From M269 sp964625615 (lineage in GTDB: Bacteria; Pseudomonadota; Gammaproteobacteria; Enterobacterales; Alteromonadaceae), in assembly GCA_964625615.1 (NCBI GenBank), contig CAZVDU010000058.1, forward strand, positions 1 through 24,037: DNA of 24,037 nt, read 5' to 3'. The notes beneath the pieces were generated by a model, which was not told the DNA's origin, searched no databases, and worked only from the letters and a program-made list of their open reading frames with translations. Shown here piece by piece: positions 1 to 7,533 of the stretch (the first letter of the stretch is position 1; each line of letters starts with the position of its first letter). Made by a program: the position numbers and the translations under genes.

Positions 1-1726
1 CACCTGAGTTTGGTTGCATAGACATGGCATCGTAGCCGGTGATTTCGATCAACCATTCACTCAACTCGTCGATCATGTCTTTGTAACCTTGGGCTTGATC
101 TACTGGTGCGAACGGGTGAATACCACCAAACTCTGGCCAAGTAACCGGCAACATTTCTGCTGTTGCATTAAGTTTCATGGTACAAGAACCAAGGGAAATC
201 ATTGAGTGATTAAGCGCTAAGTCTTTGTCTTCTAAAGACTTAATGTAGCGAAGCATTTCTGTTTCTGAATGATATTTGTGGAAAACTTCGTGTGTCAGGA
301 TATCAGACGTTCTCACCAAGCTTGGCGGAATAGAATCACGGCCAGCTTTAGCAATTTCAGCGTCAAACGCATCGATATCTAATTCAACGTTAGCCCCTGT
401 GAAAGCCTCAAACACTGCTTGAACATCAGCTCTCGTGGTTGTTTCATCCAAGCTGATACCAACAGCGCCATCTAAATCAGTTCGTAAGTTAATTTGGCGG
501 TTTAACGCAGACGCTACGATACTGCTTTTACGATCACCAACTTTGATGGTAAGGGTGTCAAACCAGGTATCATTAATCAGCTCAAAGCCAGCTTGTTTTA
601 GTCCTGCGGCAAGTATATCTGTGTAGCGATGGATACGATTCGCTATTGTTCTCAAGCCTTTAGGACCGTGATAAACCGCGTAGAATGAGGCCATATTTGC
701 AAGCAATACTTGTGCTGTACAAATATTTGAGTTCGCTTTTTCGCGGCGGATATGTTGCTCACGTGTTTGCAGAGCCATACGTAGTGCCGGTTTACCGCGT
801 GTATCTTTAGACACACCGATAATACGGCCAGGCAAAGAGCGCTTAAACTTGTCTCGGGTTGCAAAAAAAGCAGCGTGTGGACCACCGTAACCCATAGGCA
901 CACCAAATCGTTGTGCAGAACCTAAGACCACATCAGCACCTAGTTCACCGGGGGGCTTAAGTAATACCAAACTCATGATATCTGCTGCAACAGCTACTAT
1001 GCCTTTCTTCGCTTGTACGCCAGCAATCAGCGCGCTCAAGTCTTGAATTTGACCTGTTGTTCCAGGGTACTGCAGCAACGCGCCAAAAATATCGTGATCA
1101 TTTACTTCAACAGCTGCACCGGTAACAATCTCAAACCCAAACATATCAGCTCGACTCTTAACCACGTCAATTGTTTGTGGGTGCACATCGTCTGCAATAA
1201 AGAAGAGGTTCGATTTATTCTTAGCAACACGTTTTGCTAAGGCCATCGCCTCAGCGGCTGCCGTTGCTTCATCAAGCAAAGAAGCCGACGCTAGGTCGAG
1301 TCCTGTAAGGTCAATGGTTAGCTGCTGGAAATTCAATAAAGACTCTAAACGACCTTGCGCAATCTCTGGCTGATAAGGTGTGTAAGCTGTATACCAGCCT
1401 GGATTTTCTAGTACGTTACGTAGAATAACATTAGGCACTTTCGTATCAGCGTATCCCATACCAATCATGGAACGGAACACTTTGTTCTTTTGTGCAACAG
1501 CTTTAAGCTCAGCCAATGCTTGGCTTTCTGACATAGGTGCTGGCAAATTCATGGGTGCCGGCAAACGGATGCTTGCGGGCACAGTTTGCTCGATGAGATC
1601 ATCTAAGGACGTAGCACCAATGTCAGCTAACATGCTAGCTGTCTCAGTTTCGCCAGGGCCAATATGGCGACGAATAAAGTCTTTTGATTGCTCTAATTGT
1701 GCAAGAGTTTGATTTGAATCTGACAT
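1..1726 (-). CDS. gcvP: Glycine dehydrogenase (decarboxylating), P-protein, N-terminal 575 residues (cut by window edge)
   Basis: P-protein of the glycine cleavage system: a PLP enzyme that decarboxylates glycine and passes the aminomethyl group to the lipoyl arm of GcvH. The minus frame from the ATG at 1726 is open to the left edge with no stop. It begins MSDSNQTLAQLEQ and carries typical P-protein stretches: a DFIRRHIGP-like N-terminus, MIGMGYADT, PGWYTAYTPYQPEIAQGR, SLLDEATAAAEAM, GVPMGYGGPHAAFF, GRIIGVSKDT, ALQTREQHIRREKA, NICTAQVLLAN, and near the edge SLGSCTMKLNA and SMQPNSG. The whole protein is usually about 950-970 aa, so roughly 60 % is present; the PLP-lysine region should lie outside the window. 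The gene is 126 bp downstream of gcvH and separated from it by an intrinsic terminator. The sampled codons show no frameshift; the truncation is due only to the window edge. Confidence 0.97.
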   Translation of the reverse strand, partial: MSDSNQTLAQLEQSKDFIRRHIGPGETETASMLADIGATSLDDLIEQTVPASIRLPAPMNLPAPMSESQALAELKAVAQKNKVFRSMIGMGYADTKVPNVILRNVLENPGWYTAYTPYQPEIAQGRLESLLNFQQLTIDLTGLDLASASLLDEATAAAEAMALAKRVAKNKSNLFFIADDVHPQTIDVVKSRADMFGFEIVTGAAVEVNDHDIFGALLQYPGTTGQIQDLSALIAGVQAKKGIVAVAADIMSLVLLKPPGELGADVVLGSAQRFGVPMGYGGPHAAFFATRDKFKRSLPGRIIGVSKDTRGKPALRMALQTREQHIRREKANSNICTAQVLLANMASFYAVYHGPKGLRTIANRIHRYTDILAAGLKQAGFELINDTWFDTLTIKVGDRKSSIVASALNRQINLRTDLDGAVGISLDETTTRADVQAVFEAFTGANVELDIDAFDAEIAKAGRDSIPPSLVRTSDILTHEVFHKYHSETEMLRYIKSLEDKDLALNHSMISLGSCTMKLNATAEMLPVTWPEFGGIHPFAPVDQAQGYKDMIDELSEWLIEITGYDAMSMQPNSG

Positions 1727-1812
1727 ATGAATACCGGTGCCTTAACTACAACGTAAGAAATTTGGCATAAAACATACCCTGAGGCATGCCTCACACACTT
1801 GTATTGGGATAC

Positions 1813-1842
1813 AAAAAAGGGAATAGCTTTCGTTATTCCCTT
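1813..1842 (-). terminator. Intrinsic terminator after gcvH, inside the gcv cluster
   Basis: Read on the minus strand, a perfect 9-bp stem (AAGGGAATA / TATTCCCTT, plus-strand arms 1817-1825 and 1834-1842) with an 8-nt loop runs straight into a six-T tract (plus-strand A run 1813-1818). It starts 11 bp after the gcvH stop. This is a standard rho-independent terminator by shape. It should end or attenuate the gcvT-gcvH transcript and reduce gcvP expression unless gcvP has its own promoter in 1727-1812. A perfect palindrome GAGGCATGCCTC lies in that gap at 1781-1792. Confidence 0.8.
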
Positions 1843-1852
1843 AGATAAATGT

Positions 1853-2242
1853 TTAGTCTTCGTCGATACTTTGGCCGTAAGCCTCAGCATCTAACAAACC
1901 ATCGACCTCTGAAGGATCATCTGCTTTAATCTGGAAAAACCAACCATCGCCAAAAGCATCTGAGTTGACCAACTCGGGTGAATCTTCAAGATCTTCGTTG
2001 ATAGCAACAACTTCACCGGTTATAGGTGCGTAAACATCAGATGCTGCTTTAACTGACTCAGCAACAGCAACATCATCACCTGTGCCAATATGGTCACCAA
2101 CATCAGGCAATTCAACAAATACCATATCGCCTAGTAATTCCTGTGCATGCTCAGAAATACCGACAGTGAAAAGACCATTACCGTCTGCTCGAACCCATTC
2201 GTGTGTGCTAGCATAACGAAGTTCTGTTGGGATATTACTCAT
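1853..2242 (-). CDS. gcvH: Glycine cleavage system H protein (lipoyl carrier)
   Basis: Small cytoplasmic carrier that shuttles the aminomethyl intermediate from P- to T-protein on a lipoylated lysine. It has 129 aa, the usual family length. The N-terminus reads ELRYASTHEWVR, the classic H-protein start. The lipoyl site is ESVKAASDVYAP, with the acceptor at Lys65, followed by the conserved PITGEVVAIN and ...GDGWFFQIK. The C-terminus is acidic (SIDED). It follows gcvT with a 53-bp gap and is followed by an intrinsic terminator before gcvP. The start is supported by TTGAGGAAAAACA upstream of the ATG on the minus strand. Confidence 0.98.
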   Translation of the reverse strand: MSNIPTELRYASTHEWVRADGNGLFTVGISEHAQELLGDMVFVELPDVGDHIGTGDDVAVAESVKAASDVYAPITGEVVAINEDLEDSPELVNSDAFGDGWFFQIKADDPSEVDGLLDAEAYGQSIDED

Positions 2243-2295
2243 TGTTTTTCCTCAATATTCAGTTTAGGGCTTGTTGCTCTGTTATTAATTTTAAT

Positions 2296-3375
2296 CTAAA
2301 CCAAGCCTTTACCATTACGTACAAAGCTAGGTTTTACTACGCTGACTGTAACCCACTTTTTACGCATTTCCACTTCAGCAGTATCACCAACTGTTTTAGG
2401 CACACGAGCCATGGCGATGCTGAAACCTAGCGTTGGTGAAAAAGTGCCTGACGTAATAACACCTTCACCACCGTCAACTTTTACTTTTAAGCCAGCTCGG
2501 AGAACACCTTTATCACGCATGACTAAGCCGACCAGCTTCTCATTATTACTGACTTTTTGTTGTTCTAAAGCTGCGCGACCAATGAAATTACGATCTTCTG
2601 GCTCCCAAGTGATGGTCCACCCCATGTTCGCAGCCAGAGGTGATACTGTTTCGTCCATATCCTGACCATATAGATTCATACCGGCTTCTAAGCGCAAGGT
2701 GTCACGAGCACCTAGTGCACAAGGTTTAACACCCGCAGCAATAAGGCTATCCCAGAAATCAGCAGCCTGAGCTACAGGCACCATAATTTCGTACCCCGCC
2801 TCACCGGTATAACCCGTTGTTGCGATAAACAAATCTTCAGCTTGCACGCCAAAGAAAGGCTTCATCCCAGCTACAGCTTCTTTTTGTGCGGCAGAGAACA
2901 ACGTCCCGGCTTTTTCTTTTGCATTAGGTCCTTGCACAGCAATCATCGCGAATTCAGGACGTTCAGTAATCGTTACTTCAAAGCCTTCGGCGTTGTCATT
3001 CAGCCAGTTCATGTCTTTTTCACGCGTTGCTGAATTAACCACTAAGCGATAGTCAGTAGCATCAAAGTGATAAACGATAAGATCATCAACCACACCACCT
3101 TCTTCATTTAGCATGCCGCTATACAATGCTTTGCCCTTGTCTTGCAATTTCGCCACATCATTTGCTAACAAATTACGTAAATAGGCTTGTGCTTGCTTGC
3201 CTTTAACGTCAACGATGGTCATGTGAGACACATCAAACATACCTGCGTCTTGCCTAACGGCGTGATGCTCTTCGATTTGAGAACCGTAATTGATTGGCAT
3301 ATCCCAACCAAAAAAATCGACCATTTTGGCGCCGGCTTCAATATGCTTTGCGTGCAGTGCTGTTTTGTTCGTCAT
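2296..3375 (-). CDS. gcvT: Aminomethyltransferase, glycine cleavage T-protein
   Basis: Transfers the methylene group from aminomethyl-GcvH to tetrahydrofolate, releasing ammonia. It has 359 aa, close to the E. coli length of about 364. Recognisable family stretches are KMVDFFGWDMPINYG near the N-terminus, GMFDVSHM, the folate-binding region around YRLVVNSATREKD, GPNAKE, TTGYTGEAGYEI, and the C-terminal barrel domain with GLVMRDKGVLRAG and TSGTFSPTLGFSIA. It is the first gene of the gcv cluster and is transcribed divergently from a LysR gene 153 bp away. A good sigma-70 promoter lies just upstream (3410-3438). The SD is weak (AAGAAACGC before ATG). No glycine riboswitch is present in the short leader. 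Confidence 0.98.
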   Translation of the reverse strand: MTNKTALHAKHIEAGAKMVDFFGWDMPINYGSQIEEHHAVRQDAGMFDVSHMTIVDVKGKQAQAYLRNLLANDVAKLQDKGKALYSGMLNEEGGVVDDLIVYHFDATDYRLVVNSATREKDMNWLNDNAEGFEVTITERPEFAMIAVQGPNAKEKAGTLFSAAQKEAVAGMKPFFGVQAEDLFIATTGYTGEAGYEIMVPVAQAADFWDSLIAAGVKPCALGARDTLRLEAGMNLYGQDMDETVSPLAANMGWTITWEPEDRNFIGRAALEQQKVSNNEKLVGLVMRDKGVLRAGLKVKVDGGEGVITSGTFSPTLGFSIAMARVPKTVGDTAEVEMRKKWVTVSVVKPSFVRNGKGLV

Positions 3376-3409
3376 GATGCGTTTCTTAGATCAAAAATGA
3401 ATACGCAGA

Positions 3410-3438
3410 AGTATAGCTAGCTGTTTAGTAGCCAACAA
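3410..3438 (-). promoter_or_regulatory. Predicted sigma-70 promoter of gcvT
   Basis: On the minus strand, TTGTTG (plus 3433-3438) is separated by exactly 17 bp from TATACT (plus 3410-3415). Transcription would begin near 3403, giving a leader of about 28 nt before the gcvT ATG. That is too short for a glycine riboswitch. Called from consensus match and spacing only. Confidence 0.6.
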
Positions 3439-3449
3439 ATTTGAAATTC

Positions 3450-3467
3450 TAATAAATACATTTATTA
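3450..3467. promoter_or_regulatory. AT-rich dyad between gcvT and the lysR gene, candidate operator
   Basis: TAATAAATACATTTATTA has perfect 7-bp arms around a 4-bp centre. It lies about 47-64 bp upstream of the predicted gcvT start point and in front of the divergent LysR gene, the usual position of a LysR-family binding site. AT-rich dyads arise easily by chance, so the assignment is an inference. Confidence 0.35.
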
Positions 3468-3528
3468 TTGTTATGTACAAAGCATGAACCATTACATTTG
3501 CAAATATAAAAAAGACACATGAGATAAC

Positions 3529-4392
3529 ATGAAACAACTGTCTCTCGACAATTTAAGAACCTTTGTCACAGTTGTTGATACCGGTGGCTACGCTAAAGCA
3601 GGTGACATACTTGGTCGTTCACAACCAGCAGTTAGCCTGCAAATTAAACGGTTAGAGGATCAGCTCGGTAAACGCCTATTCAGAAAAACAGGACAAAGAC
3701 ACCAAGCCAATACAGATGGTATGCAGCTTTATCATAAAGCTAAATCGATGTTAGCAATTAACGATGAACTCTTTAGACAATTTGAGCAGGCATCTATTCG
3801 AGGTCGTTTAAGACTAGGAATTCCCAGTGAGTTCGCCGCCACCTTATTACCAAGTATCATCGGAGAGTTTAGTGCATTATACCCAGACGTTGCATTAGAG
3901 GTGACCTCAGCACTCAGTCAATCTCTGTTAAGTCGAGAAAACCGTTCAGAATATGACCTCGTTATGGCACTCGTTGACCCAAGTCGCGAGAGCCAAATGC
4001 TGCCTGACAACGGCGAGCTTTTGCTACAAGATGAATTAGTCTGGGTCGGTAGTAAGCAGCAAGGATTCAATCATCAATCGCTTTCTTTAGTGCTAGCCCC
4101 GAACGGATGTGTCTATAGAAGCCGAGTCATTGATAAGCTTAAGCAGCAAACCATACAGTGGCGTATCAGTTACACCAATGCCGATCTGTCAGGAATCGCT
4201 TCCGCTATCACCCAAGGTTTAGGGATTACAGCACTTGCTAGAAGTAGCGTCCCAAGTGACTTGAATGTGTTGCGTCACCGCGCTTTACCTAAACTTGGTA
4301 GCATCAATATCTACCTATTTAATCAAAGCGAACGCCATCCACAGGCCAGTGGCAAACTCGCCGAATTTATCCAAGCTAGGCTGGGCAGATGA
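3529..4392 (+). CDS. LysR-family transcriptional regulator, LrhA/PecT/HexA-like
   Basis: A DNA-binding regulator of 287 aa, normal LysR length. The N-terminal winged helix-turn-helix covers residues 1-62, with the recognition region GYAKAGDILGRSQPAVSLQI followed by KRLEDQLGKRLFRK. The remainder is a periplasmic-binding-protein-like effector domain (GRLRLGIPSEFAATLLP, FSALYPDVALEV, QGLGITALA). The phrasing GQRHQANTDG, ...NDELF and IQWRISYTNADLSGI resembles the LrhA branch, not GcvA, despite the position next to gcvT. LrhA-type proteins control motility and surface genes in enterics, which would fit the signalling genes downstream; that link is inferred. It starts at ATG with GAG a few bases upstream and overlaps the GNAT gene by 4 nt (ATGA), so the two are probably translationally coupled. 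Confidence 0.9.
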   Translation: MKQLSLDNLRTFVTVVDTGGYAKAGDILGRSQPAVSLQIKRLEDQLGKRLFRKTGQRHQANTDGMQLYHKAKSMLAINDELFRQFEQASIRGRLRLGIPSEFAATLLPSIIGEFSALYPDVALEVTSALSQSLLSRENRSEYDLVMALVDPSRESQMLPDNGELLLQDELVWVGSKQQGFNHQSLSLVLAPNGCVYRSRVIDKLKQQTIQWRISYTNADLSGIASAITQGLGITALARSSVPSDLNVLRHRALPKLGSINIYLFNQSERHPQASGKLAEFIQARLGR

Positions 4393-4913
4393 CGCAAGAC
4401 AATATACAGGTTAAAACCTTAGAAACAGAACGCACTCTGTTAAGAGCCTTTACAGAAGAAGATACGCCTGCATTGTTCGCCATAACATCTCAAAAGCGTG
4501 TTATGAGGTACGTTGCACACCCACATCAATCAATTCAAGAGACAGCACAATACATTTGTTCAGGCTTTATACCGCACTACGAAAAACACGGGTACGGACG
4601 TTTAGCAGCTATTGATAAAGAAACACAAAGTCTCATTGGCTTCAGCGGTCTCAAATACCTAGACGATATCAACGAAGTTGACCTAGCTTATGTGCTACAC
4701 CCAGACGTTTGGGGCAAAGGCTTGGCGACAGAGATAGCTAACGCTTGCTTAAGTTTTGCATCAAAACACATACGAATACCACGCGTGATCAGCCTAACCA
4801 CACCGAATAATCATGCTTCTGTTCGCGTACTTAAAAAAATTGGCATGCACTACGAGAGAAACAGGCTTTACTGGGGAGAGGAGTATCAACAATTTGAAAG
4901 GTCAAATAAATAA
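4389..4913 (+). CDS. GNAT-family N-acetyltransferase (RimJ/RimL-like)
   Basis: A 174-aa single-domain acetyltransferase using acetyl-CoA. The N-terminus TLETERTLLRAFTEEDTPALF is typical of the RimJ/RimL branch, which includes ribosomal-protein and antibiotic or amino-acid acetylases. The acetyl-CoA loop is seen as YVLHPDVWGKGLATEIANA, followed by ISLTTPNNHASVRVLKKIGM, the usual NxxSxxVxxKxGM segment. The start codon overlaps the LysR stop (ATGA), so it is co-expressed with that regulator. The substrate cannot be inferred. No terminator is evident in the 237 bp before the STAS gene. Confidence 0.9.
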   Translation: MTQDNIQVKTLETERTLLRAFTEEDTPALFAITSQKRVMRYVAHPHQSIQETAQYICSGFIPHYEKHGYGRLAAIDKETQSLIGFSGLKYLDDINEVDLAYVLHPDVWGKGLATEIANACLSFASKHIRIPRVISLTTPNNHASVRVLKKIGMHYERNRLYWGEEYQQFERSNK

Positions 4914-5140
4914 CCATCAAAGAACGAAAAATATGAAAAATACGCTACACTGATAACCAACACTTGGAAACTTAAAGCTGAAACGGTAGATAAATTAGTA
5001 GTCGATTATTCAGTAATATCGGTAATAAGTTGTATAGTTTTACTTCAGTAACAAGAATAAAATAGAGTGGTATTGTGTTTTTTTGCTAATTTCACGTTAG
5101 CGTAATTAAACACTTGTAGCACACAAACCCTGTACCCATT

Positions 5141-5145
5141 GGAGG
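5141..5145 (+). promoter_or_regulatory. Strong Shine-Dalgarno that fixes the STAS start
   Basis: A perfect GGAGG sits 5 bp before the ATG at 5151. The frame can also be opened at an upstream TTG (5139), but that codon precedes the SD, so ATG 5151 is the real start. A dyad GCTAA-N7-TTAGC lies further upstream at 5085-5101 and could be a regulatory site. Confidence 0.85.
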
Positions 5146-5150
5146 CCTAT

Positions 5151-5456
5151 ATGAGTTTGGAGACAAGATTGTCAGCCAACAACACAAGCGTCAGGATCAT
5201 GGTAGAAGAAAAGTTTGACTTCGGTAAAGTTCATGATTTTAGGGATGCATACAGCAACCTACCAGATTCAGTAAATGAGGTGGTTATTGATTTGTCTGAC
5301 ACCGAATACATGGACAGTTCTGCACTTGGCATGTTGCTAAACATGCAAAAAGCTTTAAACGAGAGAGTGACTACTTTCAAAATAACCAATAGCAGGCCTC
5401 AAGTCGCAAAAATACTAAAAATCTCTCGGTTCGATAAGAAATTTGACTTGAGTTAA
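5151..5456 (+). CDS. STAS-domain anti-sigma-factor-antagonist-like protein (HsbA/CrsA type)
   Basis: A 101-aa single STAS domain. Such proteins are the switch partner that is phosphorylated on one serine by an anti-sigma-type kinase and dephosphorylated by a PP2C phosphatase. The key motif is VVIDLSDTEYMDSSALGMLL; the phospho-acceptor should be Ser56, the first serine of DSSAL, which matches the numbering reported for Pseudomonas HsbA. The C-terminal part FKITNSRPQVAKILKISRFDKKF is the usual second half of the domain. It lies 12 bp upstream of the response-regulator phosphatase/kinase gene, so the two form a partner-switching pair. The output (an anti-sigma factor, FlgM-like protein or diguanylate cyclase in known systems) is not encoded next to it. 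Confidence 0.93.
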   Translation: MSLETRLSANNTSVRIMVEEKFDFGKVHDFRDAYSNLPDSVNEVVIDLSDTEYMDSSALGMLLNMQKALNERVTTFKITNSRPQVAKILKISRFDKKFDLS

Positions 5457-5468
5457 AGGTCAATCTCT

Positions 5469-7112
5469 ATGCGAATACTGGTCGTTGATGATGATTCTCT
5501 CACTCGATTTTTACTCATGCACATGCTTGAAGAAGCAGGGTATACCGATTGCTTTGAAGCAGAATGTGGCCAAGAAGCCATTCAGCTTGCGGAAAAAATA
5601 AAGCCTGACCTCGTCTTACTTGACGTACTTATGCCCGATATAGATGGCTATGAAGTGGCCCCTGTATTAAAAAAAATGTCAGGCGATATCTATTTGCCCA
5701 TCATATTTATTACTGCACTGGACGATCAAGAAGATCTCGCAAAATGTTTAGAAGTAGGAGGGGACGACTTCGCTCCCAAACCTTTTGATAGAACAATATT
5801 AATAGCCAAGATAAGAGCTCATGCTCGAACACGACTGTTGAGTATCCGTGCGTCTTATCAAAACCAAGAACTCGAATACTTCAGAAATGGTGTAGAAAGA
5901 GAACACAGCATAGTCGAGCATATCTTCTCTAATGCTTTGAAAAGAAACAAAAAGGCCAGTAAATTCTTTGACTTTCGCCTCGCGCCTGCCAGTAGCTTTA
6001 ATGGTGATCTGTTTTTAACAGAACCAAGCCCTTCTGGAGGGCTTTGTTTTTTAGTTGGTGACTTCACTGGACACGGCCTCGCGTCAGCAATCGGTGCGCT
6101 CCCTGTCGCCAAAGCATTCCAAGCCATGGCCATTAAAGGTGTGGCAATCCCCGAAATGGCAGCCACCATTAACGACACATTGCTCTCTTTGTTACCTGGC
6201 GACATGTTCTTTGCAGCCATTATTGGTGAAATCAATAGCGACGGGACCAAGCTCACTATATTCAATGGTGGTATGCCAGATATGATGGTGATATCACCTG
6301 ATGGGCAAGTGAAAAAGCGTTTTGCATCATTACATATGGCATTAGGTATTCTTGATAATATCGAATTCGAAGACGACTCTGAGCACTACGAAGCTCAGAT
6401 AGGCGATCGCCTATTAGGTTACTCAGACGGTGTAATAGAACTCACCAATGACGAAGAAAAAATGCTTGGTGAAGACGCTGTTATGAATTGGCTTCAAGAA
6501 GAACCTTCTATTGAAATCAATGCGCTAAGCCAAAAACTTGATACATTTCGTGGCAAAGCCGAACAGCTCGATGATATTACGCTAGTAAGCTACACCTGTC
6601 AGAGCTTAAAAGAGCTGGTTTTAGAAAACCAAGTCTCAGACATCCCTTTTAACATTGATATTACCTTGGATACTGATGCATTAAGACAGCTAGACCCCAT
6701 ACCAGATATAGTCTCTATGGTTTCTAGTCAAAAAGGAACCGAAGGTATCCGTTCAGATCTATCAACCGTATTGAGCGAACTCTACAATAACGCTCTCGAC
6801 CATGGTATTTTGCTACTCGATTCAATGATAAAAAAAGAGCCCGATGGCTTCTTTGACTACTTTGAACAGCGTATGGAACGCTTAGCCAGACTTGAAGATG
6901 GCGAAATCAGAATTCAAATATCTTTAGTCCCAGATGAAAGACAGCTCATCGTAACACTCAAGAATTCAGGTGTAGGCTTTAATTACGACAAGGTAATAGC
7001 AGGAGATGAAACGGACTGCTTTGGTCGTGGTATATCCCTTATTAGAGAAATATGTGACAGCATAGAATACTCTGATGGTGGCACTCGTGTATGTATAAAG
7101 CTTAATCTCTAA
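5469..7112 (+). CDS. Response regulator fused to PP2C (SpoIIE) phosphatase and HATPase kinase domain (HsbR/CrsR type)
   Basis: A 547-aa three-domain cytoplasmic regulator. Residues 1-125 are a CheY-like receiver with acidic triad D7-D9, phospho-acceptor Asp52 (LVLLDVLMPD), Thr82 and Lys104 (PKPF). A linker (about 125-165) leads into a SpoIIE-type PP2C phosphatase (about 170-385) with FNGDL (177-181), VGDFTGHG (196-203), YSDGVIE (from 318) and QLDDITL (D368-D369), so the metal aspartates look intact. Residues 415-547 form an RsbW-like HATPase: SELYNNALDHG (N-box, 436-446), NSGVGF (499-504) and FGRGIS (518-523). Known relatives, HsbR in Pseudomonas and CrsR in Shewanella, use the kinase and phosphatase to set the phosphorylation of the adjacent STAS protein under receiver control. 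The order STAS then regulator with a 12-bp gap supports this. No cognate histidine kinase or HptB is in the window. Confidence 0.95.
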   Translation: MRILVVDDDSLTRFLLMHMLEEAGYTDCFEAECGQEAIQLAEKIKPDLVLLDVLMPDIDGYEVAPVLKKMSGDIYLPIIFITALDDQEDLAKCLEVGGDDFAPKPFDRTILIAKIRAHARTRLLSIRASYQNQELEYFRNGVEREHSIVEHIFSNALKRNKKASKFFDFRLAPASSFNGDLFLTEPSPSGGLCFLVGDFTGHGLASAIGALPVAKAFQAMAIKGVAIPEMAATINDTLLSLLPGDMFFAAIIGEINSDGTKLTIFNGGMPDMMVISPDGQVKKRFASLHMALGILDNIEFEDDSEHYEAQIGDRLLGYSDGVIELTNDEEKMLGEDAVMNWLQEEPSIEINALSQKLDTFRGKAEQLDDITLVSYTCQSLKELVLENQVSDIPFNIDITLDTDALRQLDPIPDIVSMVSSQKGTEGIRSDLSTVLSELYNNALDHGILLLDSMIKKEPDGFFDYFEQRMERLARLEDGEIRIQISLVPDERQLIVTLKNSGVGFNYDKVIAGDETDCFGRGISLIREICDSIEYSDGGTRVCIKLNL

Positions 7113-7368
7113 GAAAGTCTTCGGATCTTAAATAGCAAACTCGAAAATAAAAAAACACGAGAGGAAAGAATCAGTTACAGCCAGATATTTATCACACGCC
7201 TATGTTTGCTTACTGACAGATACACTCTGCAATGTCCCGATTAAAATGGGAAACATTGTTACTTATATCATATGCCAACACGTTAGAGACTTCACAAGCT
7301 TCTAACAGTTTTTTGGAGTTTAAGTAAAATAAACACACAGCTGTGAGAATGTAATATGCAAAATAACC

Positions 7369-7394
7369 TAAAGGGAATGTATCGCCGGCGATAT
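7369..7394 (+). promoter_or_regulatory. Possible sigma-28 (FliA)-like promoter for the MCP
   Basis: TAAAGGGA, 10 bp, GGCGATAT resembles the FliA consensus TAAAGTTT-N11-GCCGATAA: 5 of 8 and 6 of 8 matches with a spacer one base short. Chemoreceptor genes are often FliA-dependent. The resulting leader would be about 190 nt. It overlaps the palindrome ATCGCCGGCGAT, which is an alternative explanation for the signal. Confidence 0.25.
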
Positions 7395-7480
7395 GGGCCC
7401 GAGTTGCTGGCGAACAACTATAAATATTGTTAAATTGCGTCACAATAATGAAGGAATTGCCTCCAAGATGTTTTTAAATG

Positions 7481-7492
7481 GTGTATATACAC
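7481..7492. promoter_or_regulatory. Perfect 12-bp palindrome GTGTATATACAC
   Basis: Self-complementary site about 100 bp before the MCP start, in a plausible operator position. It superficially resembles a LexA box, but the CTGT/ACAG ends and the spacing do not match. The binding protein is unknown. Confidence 0.35.
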
Positions 7493-7533
7493 ATTTATCA
7501 TCTAACCTATATATAACCAGAGAGTAAATTCAA

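Noticed and set aside
1..1726. gcvP as a truncated pseudogene
   Set aside because: The frame is open to the window edge with intact family motifs; it is cut by the window, not by a stop.
3376..3528. Glycine riboswitch before gcvT
   Set aside because: The leader after the predicted promoter is only about 28 nt, and none of the conserved glycine aptamer blocks appear in the whole divergent gap.
5068..5086. Sigma-54-like TGG...TTGC promoter before the STAS gene
   Set aside because: The distance from GG to GC is 16 bp instead of the required 12, so it does not fit the -24/-12 class.
5139..5150. TTG at 5139 as the STAS start
   Set aside because: It lies before the GGAGG at 5141-5145, which is ideally spaced for ATG 5151.
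7210..7443. 77-codon minus-strand frame in the gap before the MCP
   Set aside because: No recognisable domain and no clear ribosome binding site; the gap is AT-rich and better explained as regulatory DNA.
7481..7492. LexA/SOS box before the MCP
   Set aside because: GTGTATATACAC lacks the CTGT and ACAG ends at the right spacing, and the neighbouring gene is not a typical SOS gene.
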